Below the pieces are notes generated by a model that worked only from the letters and a program-made list of their open reading frames with translations, was not told the origin of the DNA and ran no database searches. Positions 16,620-26,560 of a DNA stretch of 64,000 bases are shown here, piece by piece. Position numbers and translations under genes: made by a program. Origin of the DNA: Flavobacterium pisciphilum (lineage in GTDB: Bacteria > Bacteroidota > Bacteroidia > Flavobacteriales > Flavobacteriaceae); contig NZ_JAJJMO010000001.1 of assembly GCF_020905345.1 (NCBI RefSeq), positions 3,720,001-3,784,000 of the forward strand. The letters are read 5' to 3'. Every line of letters starts with the position of its first letter. Position 1 is the first letter of the stretch.

Positions 16620-18221
16620 ATGAAAAATCAATTAGAAACTACAGAGTCGGCAATGGAATTTTTAGCCGAAAAAAACAATTCTTATGCTGCTATTTGGACA
16701 GAAGAAGCGGTTGCATTTATCACAGAACTGCACCTAAAATTTGATTCTCAACGAAAATTATTGTTGTTACAAAGAGAGGAACAACAAAGTTTATTTGATA
16801 AAGGAGTCATGCCAACTTTTCCAGCTGAAACAAAATTAGTCAGAGAAGATAATTGGACTGCTGGAGCTATTCCGAAAGATTTATTAGACAGAAGAGTGGA
16901 GATTACAGGGCCAGTTGATAGAAAAATGATTATCAACGCTTTGAATTCTGGAGCTAAAACTTTTATGGCCGATTTTGAAGATAGTACTTCTCCAACATGG
17001 GGAAATCTAATGAGTGGACAAGTAAACTTAATTGATGCAGTAAATAAAACAATCAGCTTAACAGATGAGGTGAAAAATAAGACCTATCAGTTAAATGAAA
17101 ACATAGCGACTTTAATTGTTCGCCCTAGAGGATTGCATCTAACAGAAAAACATGTTCTGGTAGAAGGTCAGGTAGTTTCAGGATCATTGGTGGATTTTGG
17201 TTTGTATGTTTTTCACAATCATAAAAAATTACTTGAAAACGGAACAGCACCTTATTTCTATATTCCAAAATTAGAGCATTATCTAGAAGCACGTTGGTGG
17301 AACAACGTAATTGAGTTTACTCAAAACTATCTAAGAATTCCGCAAGGAACTATTAAGGTAACCGTGCTTATCGAAACAATAACTGCAAGTTTTCAGTTGG
17401 ATGAAATTATATTCGAATTAAAAAATCATATAGTTGGACTGAATTGCGGTAGATGGGATTATATATTTTCATACATAAAAAAATTCCACAAGCATCCATC
17501 ATTTTTGGTTCCAGACAGAGATCAAGTAAATATGACTTCGCCTTTTATGAAAGCTTATTCAAGCTTGGTAATTCAGAGATGTCATAAAAGAGGAATCCAT
17601 GCAATTGGAGGAATGGCAGCTCAAATTCCGATTAAGAATAATGATGAAGCCAATGCGATTGCTTTTGCAAAAGTAAAAGCTGATAAAGAGCGTGAAGTAA
17701 GCAATGGACATGACGGAACTTGGGTGGCGCATCCAGATTTGGTTTCATTAGCAAGAGAAGTATTTGATGCAGGAATGCCAACACCAAATCAGATTCATGT
17801 AGTAAGACCACATCTTACAATTACAGAGCAAGATTTACTTCAAGTGCCAAAGGGTACTATAACAGAAGAAGGAGTTCGAAAAAATATTAATGTAGGTGTT
17901 TTGTATTTGGCTTCTTGGCTTAACGGGCAAGGTGCAGCAGCTATACATAATTTAATGGAAGATGCAGCAACGGCAGAGATTTCGAGATCGCAATTGTGGC
18001 AATGGTTATATAATAAAGTGGTTTTGGATAATGGCAAACAATTGAATTTGGCTTATTATCACGAATTGGCTTTGGATGAATTCAGAAAAATTAAAAAGGA
18101 ATTGGGCGAAGAAAACTATGAAAAACGCTGGTTTCCTTTGGCTGAAAAAGTACTAGAAAGATTGGTCGTTACACTCGACTTTGTGAACTTTCTTACTATC
18201 CCATGTTACAAATATTTATAA
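16620..18221 (+). CDS. aceB: Malate synthase A
   Basis: 533 aa, matching the A isoform. Condenses glyoxylate with acetyl-CoA to malate. Seen are the FMADFEDSTSPTW segment (metal/Asp region), RPRGLHLTEKHV, LIETITASFQLDEI, GLNCGRWDYIFSYIK and the GGMAAQIPIKNN segment, all signature regions of the family. aceA follows after 32 nt, forming the glyoxylate bypass operon that allows growth on acetate or fatty acids. The divergent RamB-like gene likely controls it. Confidence 0.96.
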   Translation: MKNQLETTESAMEFLAEKNNSYAAIWTEEAVAFITELHLKFDSQRKLLLLQREEQQSLFDKGVMPTFPAETKLVREDNWTAGAIPKDLLDRRVEITGPVDRKMIINALNSGAKTFMADFEDSTSPTWGNLMSGQVNLIDAVNKTISLTDEVKNKTYQLNENIATLIVRPRGLHLTEKHVLVEGQVVSGSLVDFGLYVFHNHKKLLENGTAPYFYIPKLEHYLEARWWNNVIEFTQNYLRIPQGTIKVTVLIETITASFQLDEIIFELKNHIVGLNCGRWDYIFSYIKKFHKHPSFLVPDRDQVNMTSPFMKAYSSLVIQRCHKRGIHAIGGMAAQIPIKNNDEANAIAFAKVKADKEREVSNGHDGTWVAHPDLVSLAREVFDAGMPTPNQIHVVRPHLTITEQDLLQVPKGTITEEGVRKNINVGVLYLASWLNGQGAAAIHNLMEDAATAEISRSQLWQWLYNKVVLDNGKQLNLAYYHELALDEFRKIKKELGEENYEKRWFPLAEKVLERLVVTLDFVNFLTIPCYKYL

Positions 18222-18253
18222 AAAGTGCTTACTAACAACCAAATAACTATACG

Positions 18254-19534
18254 ATGAAAACAACAGAAGACAGAATTCAAGAATTGATCAAGGATTGGCT
18301 AACAAACCCAAGATGGGCAGGAGTAGAAAGACCTTATACCGCAACCGAAGTGGTTACATTACAAGGGTCTTATCAAATAGAACATTCTATTGCTCAAATG
18401 GGTGCTCAAAAATTATGGGGAAAACTTAAAAGTCAAGATTTTGTAGCTGGGTTGGGTGCCTTGACAGGTAATCAAGCAATACAAGAAGTTGATGCAGGTT
18501 TAGAAGCTATTTACCTTAGTGGATGGCAAGTCGCTGCAGATGCAAATTTGGCTGGCGAAATGTATCCTGATCAATCTCTTTATCCTGCTAATAGTGTACC
18601 AATGGTGGTTAAGAAAATAAACAATGCTTTATTGAGAGCCGATCAAATTCAGGTTGTTAATGGAGTAGAAGATAAAAAGGATTATTTAGTGCCAATTGTT
18701 GCTGATGCTGAAGCGGGTTTTGGAGGAAATCTAAATGCTTTCGAACTGATGAAAGCAATGATAGAGGCTGGAGCTTCAGGAGTTCATTTTGAAGATCAAT
18801 TGAGCTCTGCTAAAAAGTGTGGGCATTTAGGAGGGAAAGTTTTGGTACCAACACAAGAAGCTATTAATAAATTAGTAGCAGCAAGATTAGCAGCAGATGT
18901 TATGGGAACACCAACACTTATTGTAGCTAGAACAGATGCCGATGCAGCTAATTTATTAACGAGTGATGTTGATCCTAGAGATGCTCCATTTATTACAGGT
19001 GAGAAAACTAACGAAGGTTTCTTTTATGTAAAAAGTGGAATCGACCAAGGAATTGCAAGAGGCTTGAGCTACGCGCCTTATGCTGATTTAATTTGGATGG
19101 AAACAAGTAATCCAGATTTAGTATATGCTAAGAAGTTTGCTGATGCCATGCGTGAGCAATTCCCAAATAAGATGTTGGCGTACAATTGTTCTCCATCATT
19201 TAATTGGGCAGCTAAATTATCTGTTGCTGAAATGGAAACTTTTAGAGAAGATTTGGCAGCAATGGGGTATAAATTCCAATTCATTACTTTGGCAGGTTTC
19301 CATGCTTTGAACACTAGTATGTTTGAATTATCTAAAGCATACAGAGAAAGAGGAATGGCAGGATATTCTGAATTACAAGAAAGAGAATTTGCTTTGCAAA
19401 ATAGTGGATTTAGAGCTGTAAAACATCAAGCGTTTGTAGGAACCTCTTATTTTGATGCGGTTCAGAATACTGTTACGATTGGTAAATCAACAACAACAGC
19501 AATGAAACATTCTACAGAAGTAGAACAATTTTAA
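18254..19534 (+). CDS. aceA: Isocitrate lyase
   Basis: 426 aa. Splits isocitrate into glyoxylate and succinate. The catalytic signature [11 protein letters not shown] places the active Cys at 189. DADAGFG-type metal binding appears as [33 protein letters not shown], and NCSPSFNW is also present. It is second in the aceB-aceA operon and ends in a strong terminator. Confidence 0.97.
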   Translation: MKTTEDRIQELIKDWLTNPRWAGVERPYTATEVVTLQGSYQIEHSIAQMGAQKLWGKLKSQDFVAGLGALTGNQAIQEVDAGLEAIYLSGWQVAADANLAGEMYPDQSLYPANSVPMVVKKINNALLRADQIQVVNGVEDKKDYLVPIVADAEAGFGGNLNAFELMKAMIEAGASGVHFEDQLSSAKKCGHLGGKVLVPTQEAINKLVAARLAADVMGTPTLIVARTDADAANLLTSDVDPRDAPFITGEKTNEGFFYVKSGIDQGIARGLSYAPYADLIWMETSNPDLVYAKKFADAMREQFPNKMLAYNCSPSFNWAAKLSVAEMETFREDLAAMGYKFQFITLAGFHALNTSMFELSKAYRERGMAGYSELQEREFALQNSGFRAVKHQAFVGTSYFDAVQNTVTIGKSTTTAMKHSTEVEQF

Positions 19535-19544
19535 TTTTTAATTC

Positions 19545-19583
19545 AAAAAAAACACGGCTCAGTTACGAGCCGTGTTTTTTATT
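19545..19583. terminator. Bidirectional terminator between aceA and the Crp/Fnr gene
   Basis: AAAACACGGCTC and GAGCCGTGTTTT form a 12-bp stem with loop AGTTAC. A and T runs flank both sides. The Crp/Fnr stop codon lies within the T run. Confidence 0.9.
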
Positions 19584-20154
19584 TTTTTAAAAGTCTTGCT
19601 TTCATTTTACTGAAAAATTCAGGGGTAACACCAATGAAAGAAGCAATATGCTTTTGAGGTACTTTCTGGATAAGCGTTGGGTGTTTTGCGCAGAATTTTT
19701 CTAAACGTTCTTCGGCAGATAAACTCAAGTTATCCATTAAGCGTTGTTGATTGGCAACTAAAGAGTTCTCGGTTAAGATTCTAAAAAAACGTTCCAATTT
19801 TGGAATGTCAAAATACAATTGTTCTTGATTTTCTTTAGAGAGAACCACAACTTCGGAGTCTTCCAAAACTTCTATAAATAATTGACCTGGTTTTTGTGTA
19901 ATTAAGCTGTACATATCACTAATCCACCAACCTTCACACGAAAAACTCAATACATGCTCTACAATATTGTCATTGATATTAAAGCTTCGAATGATTCCTG
20001 AGTTTATGAAATAAGATTCTTTACAAACATCTCCAGCATTTAATAAAATAGTCTTGGCTTTATAAAAACGGGTTTCAGTCTTAGATAAAAAATGTGCTTG
20101 CTCTTCAGGTGTTAGGGAAACGTGTTTGGCAATATTTTCTAGAATTAAAGCCAT
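19579..20154 (-). CDS. Crp/Fnr-family transcriptional regulator
   Basis: 191 aa. A cyclic-nucleotide-binding-like fold (FYKAKTILLNAGDVCKESYFINSGIIRSF) is followed by a winged helix with the recognition helix PQKHIASFIGVTPEFFSKMKARLLKK. No cysteine ligand set for an Fe-S cluster is obvious. Its start codon overlaps the upstream stop in a TAATG arrangement, so it is translationally coupled to the DUF6370 gene and part of the purT operon. Confidence 0.9.
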   Translation of the reverse strand: MALILENIAKHVSLTPEEQAHFLSKTETRFYKAKTILLNAGDVCKESYFINSGIIRSFNINDNIVEHVLSFSCEGWWISDMYSLITQKPGQLFIEVLEDSEVVVLSKENQEQLYFDIPKLERFFRILTENSLVANQQRLMDNLSLSAEERLEKFCAKHPTLIQKVPQKHIASFIGVTPEFFSKMKARLLKK

Positions 20155-20471
20155 TATTTTTCTTTTAGTAATGTAAACGAAGTTACTTTGTATCGGTTAT
20201 TTTCTATTTTTCCAGTAACTGATGCTTTACGTATAGCATTGCAAAAACCATCTTTTGCATGAGCATCTCCATGTTCGTCAATTTTGGTTCCGTCTACAAA
20301 ATAAGATTTGCCATCAATGCGAACGGCTAAATCACAACTGTTGCCTTTCATTCCAAATTGGCATTCTCCACAAGCAGCTTCTACAACTTGAGGTTTTTCG
20401 GTAGTTTTTTTATCTTGAGCATTTATTGTGATACTTAAAAATAGGAACATCACGGCTGTTATTTTTTTCAT
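20154..20471 (-). CDS. DUF6370 small secreted cysteine-containing protein
   Basis: 105 aa. A signal peptide (MKKITAVMFLFLSITINAQ) leads into a compact domain with CGECQFGMKGNSCDLAV near residue 35 and FCNAIRK near residue 79. Four cysteines suggest disulfides or metal binding in the periplasm. It sits three bases downstream of purT and overlaps the Crp/Fnr start by one base. Function is not known; the family name is from recognition of the pattern. Confidence 0.8.
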   Translation of the reverse strand: MKKITAVMFLFLSITINAQDKKTTEKPQVVEAACGECQFGMKGNSCDLAVRIDGKSYFVDGTKIDEHGDAHAKDGFCNAIRKASVTGKIENNRYKVTSFTLLKEK

Positions 20472-20474
20472 GTT

Positions 20475-21635
20475 TTATGAATTTACGGTTATTAATTGTG
20501 CGGTTTTTTTTGCTCTTTCTATGACTTCTTCAATCGGAGTTTCTAAGATATCGTGTGATAAAACAACTCCCATACGGCGATAAGGTCTTGAAGTTGGTTT
20601 TCCAAAGATACGGAAGTCTGTTTTAGGTAATGCAGCTACTTTTTCTATTCCAGTATAAGTAGGATTGTTTGATTCTTTTGAAGCCAAAATTACAGCACTA
20701 GCTCCTGCTTTTTCTAATGTAATTTCGAAAATAGGCAAACTCAGGATAGTTCTTAAATGCAATTCAAATTCATTGAAGTTTTGTGTTCCTGCTAAGGTTA
20801 CCATTCCAGTATCATGCGGGCGAGGGGAAAGCTCAGAGAAATAAACACCTTCGTCAGTCAGGAAAAACTCTACTCCAAAAAGTCCTGCTCCACCTAAAGC
20901 TTCAGTAATTTTCTCGGCCATATCTTGGGCTTCGTACAAATCTTTGTCGGATACCCTAGCTGGTTGCCAGCTTTCTTGATAATCACCACGTTCTTGTCGG
21001 TGACCAATTGGTGCACAAAAAAGTGTTGGATTGTTATTTTGAGTAATTGTTAGTAGGGTAATTTCAGAATGGAAATTTACAAAGGCTTCTGCGATTACTT
21101 CAATAACGTCTCCACGAGAACCAGCAACAGCATATTCCCATGCTTTTAAAATGTCCTCTTGATTTTTTATGGTTGATTGTCCTTTTCCTGATGAACTCAT
21201 TAAAGGTTTTACTACACATGGCATGCCTACTTCCTGAACAGCCTTTTGTAATTCCTCGGCTGAGGTTGCATATTGGTATTTGGCAGTTTTAAGTCCGAGT
21301 TCTTTAGCGGCTAAATCACGGATTGCTTTACGATTCATGGTGAAATTTGCTGCTTTTGCAGACGGAACAACTGTAATGCCTTGTTTCTCATAATCGTAAA
21401 AGCGTTCAGTACGAATGGCTTCTATTTCAGGAACTATAAAATCGGGCTTGTGCTTGGCTACAATGCGATCAAGTGCTTCGCCATCGAGCATATTAATGAC
21501 CTCAAAGCCATGAGCAACTTGCATTGCTGGAGCATTCTCGTAATTATCAACAGCAATTATGGTTTGACCAATTCGTTGTGCGGCAATGGTAAATTCTTTA
21601 CCTAATTCGCCTGAACCTAGAAGTAGTATTTTCAT
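20475..21635 (-). CDS. purT: Formate-dependent phosphoribosylglycinamide formyltransferase
   Basis: 386 aa, an ATP-grasp enzyme that makes formyl-GAR from formate in purine synthesis. The N terminus [23 protein letters not shown] is the family's dinucleotide-like fold. The ATP-grasp core contains [14 protein letters not shown] and a metal-binding [29 protein letters not shown]. It is the first gene of a three-gene run with DUF6370 and Crp/Fnr. Confidence 0.95.
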   Translation of the reverse strand: MKILLLGSGELGKEFTIAAQRIGQTIIAVDNYENAPAMQVAHGFEVINMLDGEALDRIVAKHKPDFIVPEIEAIRTERFYDYEKQGITVVPSAKAANFTMNRKAIRDLAAKELGLKTAKYQYATSAEELQKAVQEVGMPCVVKPLMSSSGKGQSTIKNQEDILKAWEYAVAGSRGDVIEVIAEAFVNFHSEITLLTITQNNNPTLFCAPIGHRQERGDYQESWQPARVSDKDLYEAQDMAEKITEALGGAGLFGVEFFLTDEGVYFSELSPRPHDTGMVTLAGTQNFNEFELHLRTILSLPIFEITLEKAGASAVILASKESNNPTYTGIEKVAALPKTDFRIFGKPTSRPYRRMGVVLSHDILETPIEEVIERAKKTAQLITVNS

Positions 21636-21826
21636 TTTTTTTGAAATCTAAATTGAATAGTAAAAGTAAAAAAATGCTTTTTATTATTGCTTAAATATTG
21701 GTAGAGATTTTAAGGTAATCTAAAGAGATGTCGTTTGAATTGTGTGTTTTGACGAGTAGGCCAACTCCCTTGGTTTTAGTAGTAAAATTGTTAATAAATA
21801 ATAAGTAGATTAATTTGAAGAACCCC

Positions 21827-21854
21827 TTGAAACGATGTGATATTTATATATTTG
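21827..21854 (+). promoter_or_regulatory. Promoter of the Lys-rich secreted protein gene
   Basis: TTG at 21827-21829 and TATATTTG at 21847-21854 are 17 nt apart, within the normal Bacteroidota range. The start codon follows 30 bp later. Confidence 0.65.
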
Positions 21855-21883
21855 CCGGCTCATAAATAAAATAATTTAAAGTA

Positions 21884-22651
21884 ATGAAAGTAAATGTTTT
21901 TTTAATAATTGGTGTTTTATTGGTTACATCTGCAGCACAGTCTCAAGCTGCTGGATTAACATTTAGATTTGGAATGGGGCAACAAAAAGCAGACGCCATA
22001 ATTTTTAAAAAGGACAATCAAAAAGTTACTGGAATTGTTCAGTTTCCAGGTTTTGAAGATAAAAAAGTGAAAATTAAAGTTGGTGAAGAGAATGAGAAAT
22101 ATGCTAGTAAAGACATTGACTCCATTCAGATTTTTGACCAAAATAAAAAATTGTCTTATACTTTTATATGGACAAAATCAAAAGTGTACAAATCAAAAGG
22201 GAAAGAATTTAAAGTTATTGATGAAAAATGGTTGTGTAAAACAATCAGCGGAAAAGCTTCTTTGTATTTAGGCGGTGAAGAATATGGAATAAAAGAAGTT
22301 AAGGTAGAAGATGAGAAGACAAAAACTAAGGTAAAAGAAGATAAGATGAAAGTCGTTTCTAAAGAAGTTAATCATTATCTGAAAAGAAGCAAGGAAGACT
22401 ATCCGATATTGGTTTCTTTGAGTTCAAATGCTTTTTCTGCGGGATACAACGCTTTTTTTAGAGAGTATGGAGTTTATTATTTTAGTGACAATCCAGAGAT
22501 TGCTAAAAAAATAGAAGAAAAAGAATATAAGTATGATGATATTGAAGCGATTCTGATGTTATACAATAAGAAATCGGAGCCAAAACCAACACCAAAACAA
22601 GAACAAAAAAGCACAAAAACAAAGGCAGTAAAAACTCCAAAAAAGAAATAA
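21884..22651 (+). CDS. Secreted Lys/Glu-rich protein of unknown function
   Basis: 255 aa. A clear signal peptide (about residues 1-23) is followed by a beta-rich first half (VTGIVQFPGFEDKKVKIKVGEE, YTFIWTKSKVYKSKGKEF). The second half is charged, and the tail is low-complexity Lys/Pro/Thr, strongly basic. It does not match a family I recognise. It has its own promoter and terminator. The basic tail suggests contact with an acidic polymer, but this is inference. Confidence 0.7.
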   Translation: MKVNVFLIIGVLLVTSAAQSQAAGLTFRFGMGQQKADAIIFKKDNQKVTGIVQFPGFEDKKVKIKVGEENEKYASKDIDSIQIFDQNKKLSYTFIWTKSKVYKSKGKEFKVIDEKWLCKTISGKASLYLGGEEYGIKEVKVEDEKTKTKVKEDKMKVVSKEVNHYLKRSKEDYPILVSLSSNAFSAGYNAFFREYGVYYFSDNPEIAKKIEEKEYKYDDIEAILMLYNKKSEPKPTPKQEQKSTKTKAVKTPKKK

Positions 22652-22654
22652 ATA

Positions 22655-22686
22655 AAAAAGCGATACTTTCTAGAAAGTATCGCTTT
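22655..22686. terminator. Perfect bidirectional terminator hairpin
   Basis: AAAAGCGATACTTTCT is directly followed by its exact complement AGAAAGTATCGCTTTT, then a T run on the right and A-rich sequence on the left. It ends both the plus-strand secreted-protein gene and the minus-strand U32 gene. Confidence 0.9.
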
Positions 22687-22693
22687 TGTTTTT

Positions 22694-24562
22694 TTAATGA
22701 AAATGATCTTCTTCAATTTCAAATTCGGCATCTTTTTCCCAAATTTCCATTTCACAAGGTTTACAGTTGAATTTTAGTTTGTATTCTAGTTCGCCTTGTT
22801 TTAATACCAATGGTTCTTTGACTTTTACACCTACAATATCTTTTTGGTGTATTGGGCATTTTTTTAATTCGTATTTGATGCAATATTTGGTAGTCATTAC
22901 ACGAGATTTTCCTGGATCCCATTGTAACTCAAATGCTTTTTCGATTTCGGTTACGCCATGACGTTCGTAAAACTTACGAGCCGTTTTGTTTGAAACGTTG
23001 TACATAAAGTCCAATTTAGTTTCTGGGTAAGGATGTGAAGTTTTTACCATTTGGTGTTCTTCACGTTTGTAATTGGCTAAACGAATTTCTGATAATTGTT
23101 CGTAAACCGTTCTTCTCATTTCGTTGACTTTTGAAATAGGAAGGAACCAGTTTTGAGAGAACATTACAGTAATTTCATCAGCACTATAAGGTGTAAAACC
23201 TGTTTTTGCTAAATTGGTTTTAAAGTTTTCTGCGATAGATTCGTTGTTTTTGGTTTGCTCTTTAGGGTGAACTAAATTCACAATACTTACATTTCCATCT
23301 TCGTCAGTAGCGATTAATTCGAAACCATTTTCATTTTCTGTAAGCAATAAAGTAGTGCTGATTTTACGAATCGCACTGTCTTCTCTTTCTACAATTTTGA
23401 TGAAAGCAGCATCGTTATTACGGTAAATAAAAGTACCGTCTTTAATTTCTTTTAAAACGTTAGGATAAGCCAAACCATTTTCTGATTTGTTAACGTAAAT
23501 TCCCTCTGCTTCATTATTTTCATTGATAAAACAAAGTCCGTCACCATTATTTAATAATTCGCCGTTCTCAATTTCGTAAGCGTTTCCAACGGTTTTAATT
23601 AATTTACCAATATATTGTCCTTTTGATTTTGGACTTTCCCAAGAACCGATTGAACTATGTCTTTCGTTTACAAAATAGTCAGTGTAACCGCGGTTAAAAC
23701 TTTTGTCTAGAGCAGAATCAAAAGTATAGGTGCATTTTCCAGAAGAAGCTTTAGTGTATTTATCACTTCCTTCTAGGAAAGTGTCTAATTTTTGGCGTAA
23801 GTACGAAACGTTATTTTTTACATAAACGATATCTTTTAGTCGGCCTTCGATTTTGAAAGAAACAATTCCTGCTTCAACCAGATTTGGAATTTGGTCTGAA
23901 ACATCAAAATCTTTAATAGAAAGTAAGTGACTGTTTTTGATTAATGTTTCTCCGTTTCCGTCGATTAAGTTATAAGGTAAACGACAGTTTTGAGCACAAG
24001 AACCACGGTTTGCACTTCGTTCTCCATTAGCCACACTCATATAACAGTTTCCACTGAATGATACACATAATGCACCAGTAACGAAAAATTCTAATTCAAC
24101 ATCAGCTTTGTCGTAGATGTCTTTTATTTGATGCAAGTTTAATTCGCGTGCTAAAACCACACGTTTTATTCCGGCATCTTTTAAGAATTTTATTTTATCA
24201 GCATCACGATTATTGGCTTGTGTACTTGCGTGAAGTACGATAGGAGGTAAGTCCATTTCCATAATCGCCATATCTTGAATAATCAATGCATCAACACCAA
24301 TTTTGTATAAATCCCAAATCATTAAACGACACGTTTCTAGTTCGTTGTCGTATAAAATGGTATTGATAACTACAAAAACCTGAGCGTTAAATAAGTGTGC
24401 GTATTTTACCAATGCGGCAACATCTTCAATTGAGTTTGTAGCATTAGAACGTGCTCCGTATAATGGAGCACCAATATAAACGGCATCGGCGCCGCTATTT
24501 ATGGCAGCCATTCCTTGGATTAAATCTTTAGCTGGAGCTAATATTTCGATCTTCTTCTTCAT
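22694..24562 (-). CDS. Peptidase U32-family protein (RlhA/YdcP-like)
   Basis: 622 aa. The U32 domain starts EILAPAKDLIQGMAAINSGADAVYIGAP. The signature is ELEFFVTGALCVSFSGNCYMS, with further cysteines GSCAQNCRLPY that hold an Fe-S cluster in characterised relatives. E. coli RlhA hydroxylates C2501 of 23S rRNA; other U32 proteins modify tRNA, so an RNA-modifying role is more likely than collagenase. The C terminus carries CPIHQK and CKPCEMEIW, another possible metal site. Length fits the two-domain U32 form. Confidence 0.88.
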   Translation of the reverse strand: MKKKIEILAPAKDLIQGMAAINSGADAVYIGAPLYGARSNATNSIEDVAALVKYAHLFNAQVFVVINTILYDNELETCRLMIWDLYKIGVDALIIQDMAIMEMDLPPIVLHASTQANNRDADKIKFLKDAGIKRVVLARELNLHQIKDIYDKADVELEFFVTGALCVSFSGNCYMSVANGERSANRGSCAQNCRLPYNLIDGNGETLIKNSHLLSIKDFDVSDQIPNLVEAGIVSFKIEGRLKDIVYVKNNVSYLRQKLDTFLEGSDKYTKASSGKCTYTFDSALDKSFNRGYTDYFVNERHSSIGSWESPKSKGQYIGKLIKTVGNAYEIENGELLNNGDGLCFINENNEAEGIYVNKSENGLAYPNVLKEIKDGTFIYRNNDAAFIKIVEREDSAIRKISTTLLLTENENGFELIATDEDGNVSIVNLVHPKEQTKNNESIAENFKTNLAKTGFTPYSADEITVMFSQNWFLPISKVNEMRRTVYEQLSEIRLANYKREEHQMVKTSHPYPETKLDFMYNVSNKTARKFYERHGVTEIEKAFELQWDPGKSRVMTTKYCIKYELKKCPIHQKDIVGVKVKEPLVLKQGELEYKLKFNCKPCEMEIWEKDAEFEIEEDHFH

Positions 24563-24688
24563 TTTTAATACTTTAGGCTTTTGTGGGATTCACGGAAAAA
24601 AGTCTGCAAAGTTCTTATAAATAAATCGAGTTTGCTAATGCTGAAGTGACTTTTTTTGAAATACTTAACTAATATGGAATGATGATGT

Positions 24689-25242
24689 TTAAGGTTTGTT
24701 TTTATTTGCTTCGTAAGTAAGCTGAACAACTCCCGATTTGAAAACATTGGTATTAATTAAACTCAATTCTATTCGTTCTTTTAAGTTTTCAAACAATGGT
24801 TTTCCGCTTCCTAAGGCTATTGGGTGTACTGATATTTTGTATATATCTATGAGGTTTAATTCAATGAAAGTTTTAATAAGACTTGCTCCACCATATAACC
24901 ATATATCTTTTCGCCTTGTTTTTTAATTTCAGTTACTTTGTTGACTATATCAGTATTTATAAAAGTGGCTTTGTCATCGTGTTTAGTTTGACTTGAAAAA
25001 ACAAATTTTTCCTTTGAATGTAATGCTTTCCATAGCGTTTGTTCTTCTGGACTAGCATTAGTTTCCGGTTGGTAATTGCCCCATATATCATAACTTACTC
25101 TACCATAAAAAATAGTATCGACGCTTGATAAAAATCCATCAAAATCCATATCATCATCCATGATACACCAATCAACTTCTCCGTTTGGACCTTCAATAAA
25201 GCCATCTAATGTTACAGCTAAATCTAGAATTACTTTTTTCAT
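24689..25242 (-). pseudogene. RibD C-terminal/DHFR-family protein, interrupted by a one-base frameshift
   Basis: The reading frame opens MKKVILDLAVTLDGFIEGPNGEVDWC and contains TIFYGRVSYDIWGNY, both typical of the RibD C-terminal/dihydrofolate reductase-like family. It leaves frame in an A4 run at 24908-24911 (plus strand TTTT). In the next frame the sequence continues as DIWLYGGASLIKTFIELNLID, then HPIALGSGKPLF, the expected family C terminus, ending at 24689. One extra A would restore a 184-aa protein. Either a true mutation or a homopolymer sequencing error explains it. Confidence 0.85.
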
Positions 25243-25436
25243 TTGTAAAATGTTTAATGTTTGTCTTACTTGGTTTTTTTGATATAAAATATAGGTTTTT
25301 CAATTTATATAAAAAACAAAAACTACTTGATTTAGTAGCTAATTAGTTTTTTGGGTGGTACCGGTTTTAATCAAAATAATTGCCTTTTTTCTCTAGTTAA
25401 ATTTAGGAGAGAATTGAAATTAGTAGTTTTTTGGTA

Positions 25437-26012
25437 TTACCATTTCACAGGGAAAGTAAAGCCTATGGCCGCTGCTCCTGAAAATTGTTCTGCAGCTGAT
25501 GTGTAATAATATGTAAATGCCACATCGAAATTATTTTTGCGACCTAATGCTAAACCAATACTGAAAGGTACATGCATCAATAGTCCCTTCTTTTTTATTG
25601 TAGTTAATGGTGTATAGGTTTCAAATGAGCCAATAGAAGTACCAATACCAATCTCGACATATGGAGCAACCCATGGTAGAGGTGCACAAATACGGGCTTT
25701 TCCACCAATTAAAAAAGCATTAGTTGTTACTTTGTACTCAGGTTGGTTCTGGTGATTGGAATTTTGATTGGTTGATGTTAAAACAAGTCCGACATAAGGC
25801 CTTAAGCTGAACCATTTGGTAAAACCAAATACATATTCTCCTTGTGCATAAAAACCAGTGCCGTCTATGTCAGTTTCGTCATAAGGGGAGGTCAGTCCTA
25901 AGCCTGCTGCGACATTAATAAATTCGCCTTTTCTTGGTTGGGCTTTTGTTAGATTAGAAAAAAATAGTGTAAAAGTAATAATGATAAAAATTTTCTGAAA
26001 TACAGAAGTCAT
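25437..26012 (-). CDS. Outer membrane beta-barrel protein
   Basis: 191 aa. The signal peptide ends ...SNLTKAQ. The mature protein has about eight alternating amphipathic strands (GTGFYAQGEYVFGFTKWF, SLRPYVGLVLTS, NAFLIGGKARICAPLPWVAPYVEIGIGTSIGSF, FSIGLALGRKNNFDVAFTYYYTSA). It ends FTFPVKW; the C-terminal aromatic is typical of barrels inserted into the outer membrane. No specific function can be assigned. Confidence 0.82.
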   Translation of the reverse strand: MTSVFQKIFIIITFTLFFSNLTKAQPRKGEFINVAAGLGLTSPYDETDIDGTGFYAQGEYVFGFTKWFSLRPYVGLVLTSTNQNSNHQNQPEYKVTTNAFLIGGKARICAPLPWVAPYVEIGIGTSIGSFETYTPLTTIKKKGLLMHVPFSIGLALGRKNNFDVAFTYYYTSAAEQFSGAAAIGFTFPVKW

Positions 26013-26059
26013 AATTTAGATGTTTTTTTGGTTTGTAATGTTTTATAGTTTTATTGCGT

Positions 26060-26560
26060 TTAATGTCCGTAACTAATTACTCTTGAAATTTTCCAGCCTG
26101 TTGGCGTTTTTTTCCAGACATGGGTGAATTTATAAGTTCCGCAATTTATAAGTTCTCCGTTTTCAAGCCGACAGAATTTATGTACTCCAGTTTGTATTGC
26201 TCCATAATCTTTAATAGGGTAAACTTCAATACTTCCTTCTACAAGAACTCTTCTGGTATATCCATAATTGGTGAAAATTCGCTGAAAGTTTTCCATTGTT
26301 TTTGTATAATTGTCGAGTCCTCCTGTGTCATGAAAGAATTCAAGATCTTCGGTAAATAAAGTTTTTAGTTTTTCTAAATCACCTTTGTTAGCAGTATCAA
26401 AAACAATATGATCCATTTTTACAATAGTGTCGAATAATTCCTTAGATACTGGTATGTAAGGTTTCGATTCATTTGATGTTGTGCCTTTTTGGGCATTACA
26501 TGGTATTGTTAGCATTTCTATTGTTAGCATTAATAAAATTGCAGAAATTGTATTTTTCAT
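26060..26560 (-). CDS. Secreted NTF2-like (DUF4440-type) protein
   Basis: About 166 aa from the ATG at 26560, which starts a signal peptide (MKNTISAILLMLTIEMLTIPCNAQ). The 63 residues of longer ORF upstream are not signal-like. The mature domain shows the DUF4440 pattern MDHIVFDTANKGDLEKLKTLFTEDLEFFHDTGG ... YKFTHVWKKTPTGWKISRVISYGH. Ligand or activity is unknown. It is adjacent to a divergent serine hydrolase gene. Confidence 0.8.
   Translation of the reverse strand: MKNTISAILLMLTIEMLTIPCNAQKGTTSNESKPYIPVSKELFDTIVKMDHIVFDTANKGDLEKLKTLFTEDLEFFHDTGGLDNYTKTMENFQRIFTNYGYTRRVLVEGSIEVYPIKDYGAIQTGVHKFCRLENGELINCGTYKFTHVWKKTPTGWKISRVISYGH

Noticed and set aside
24565..24747. Minus-strand ORF downstream of the RibD-like gene
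   Set aside because: It overlaps the C-terminal part of the frameshifted gene in another frame and shows no motif of its own.
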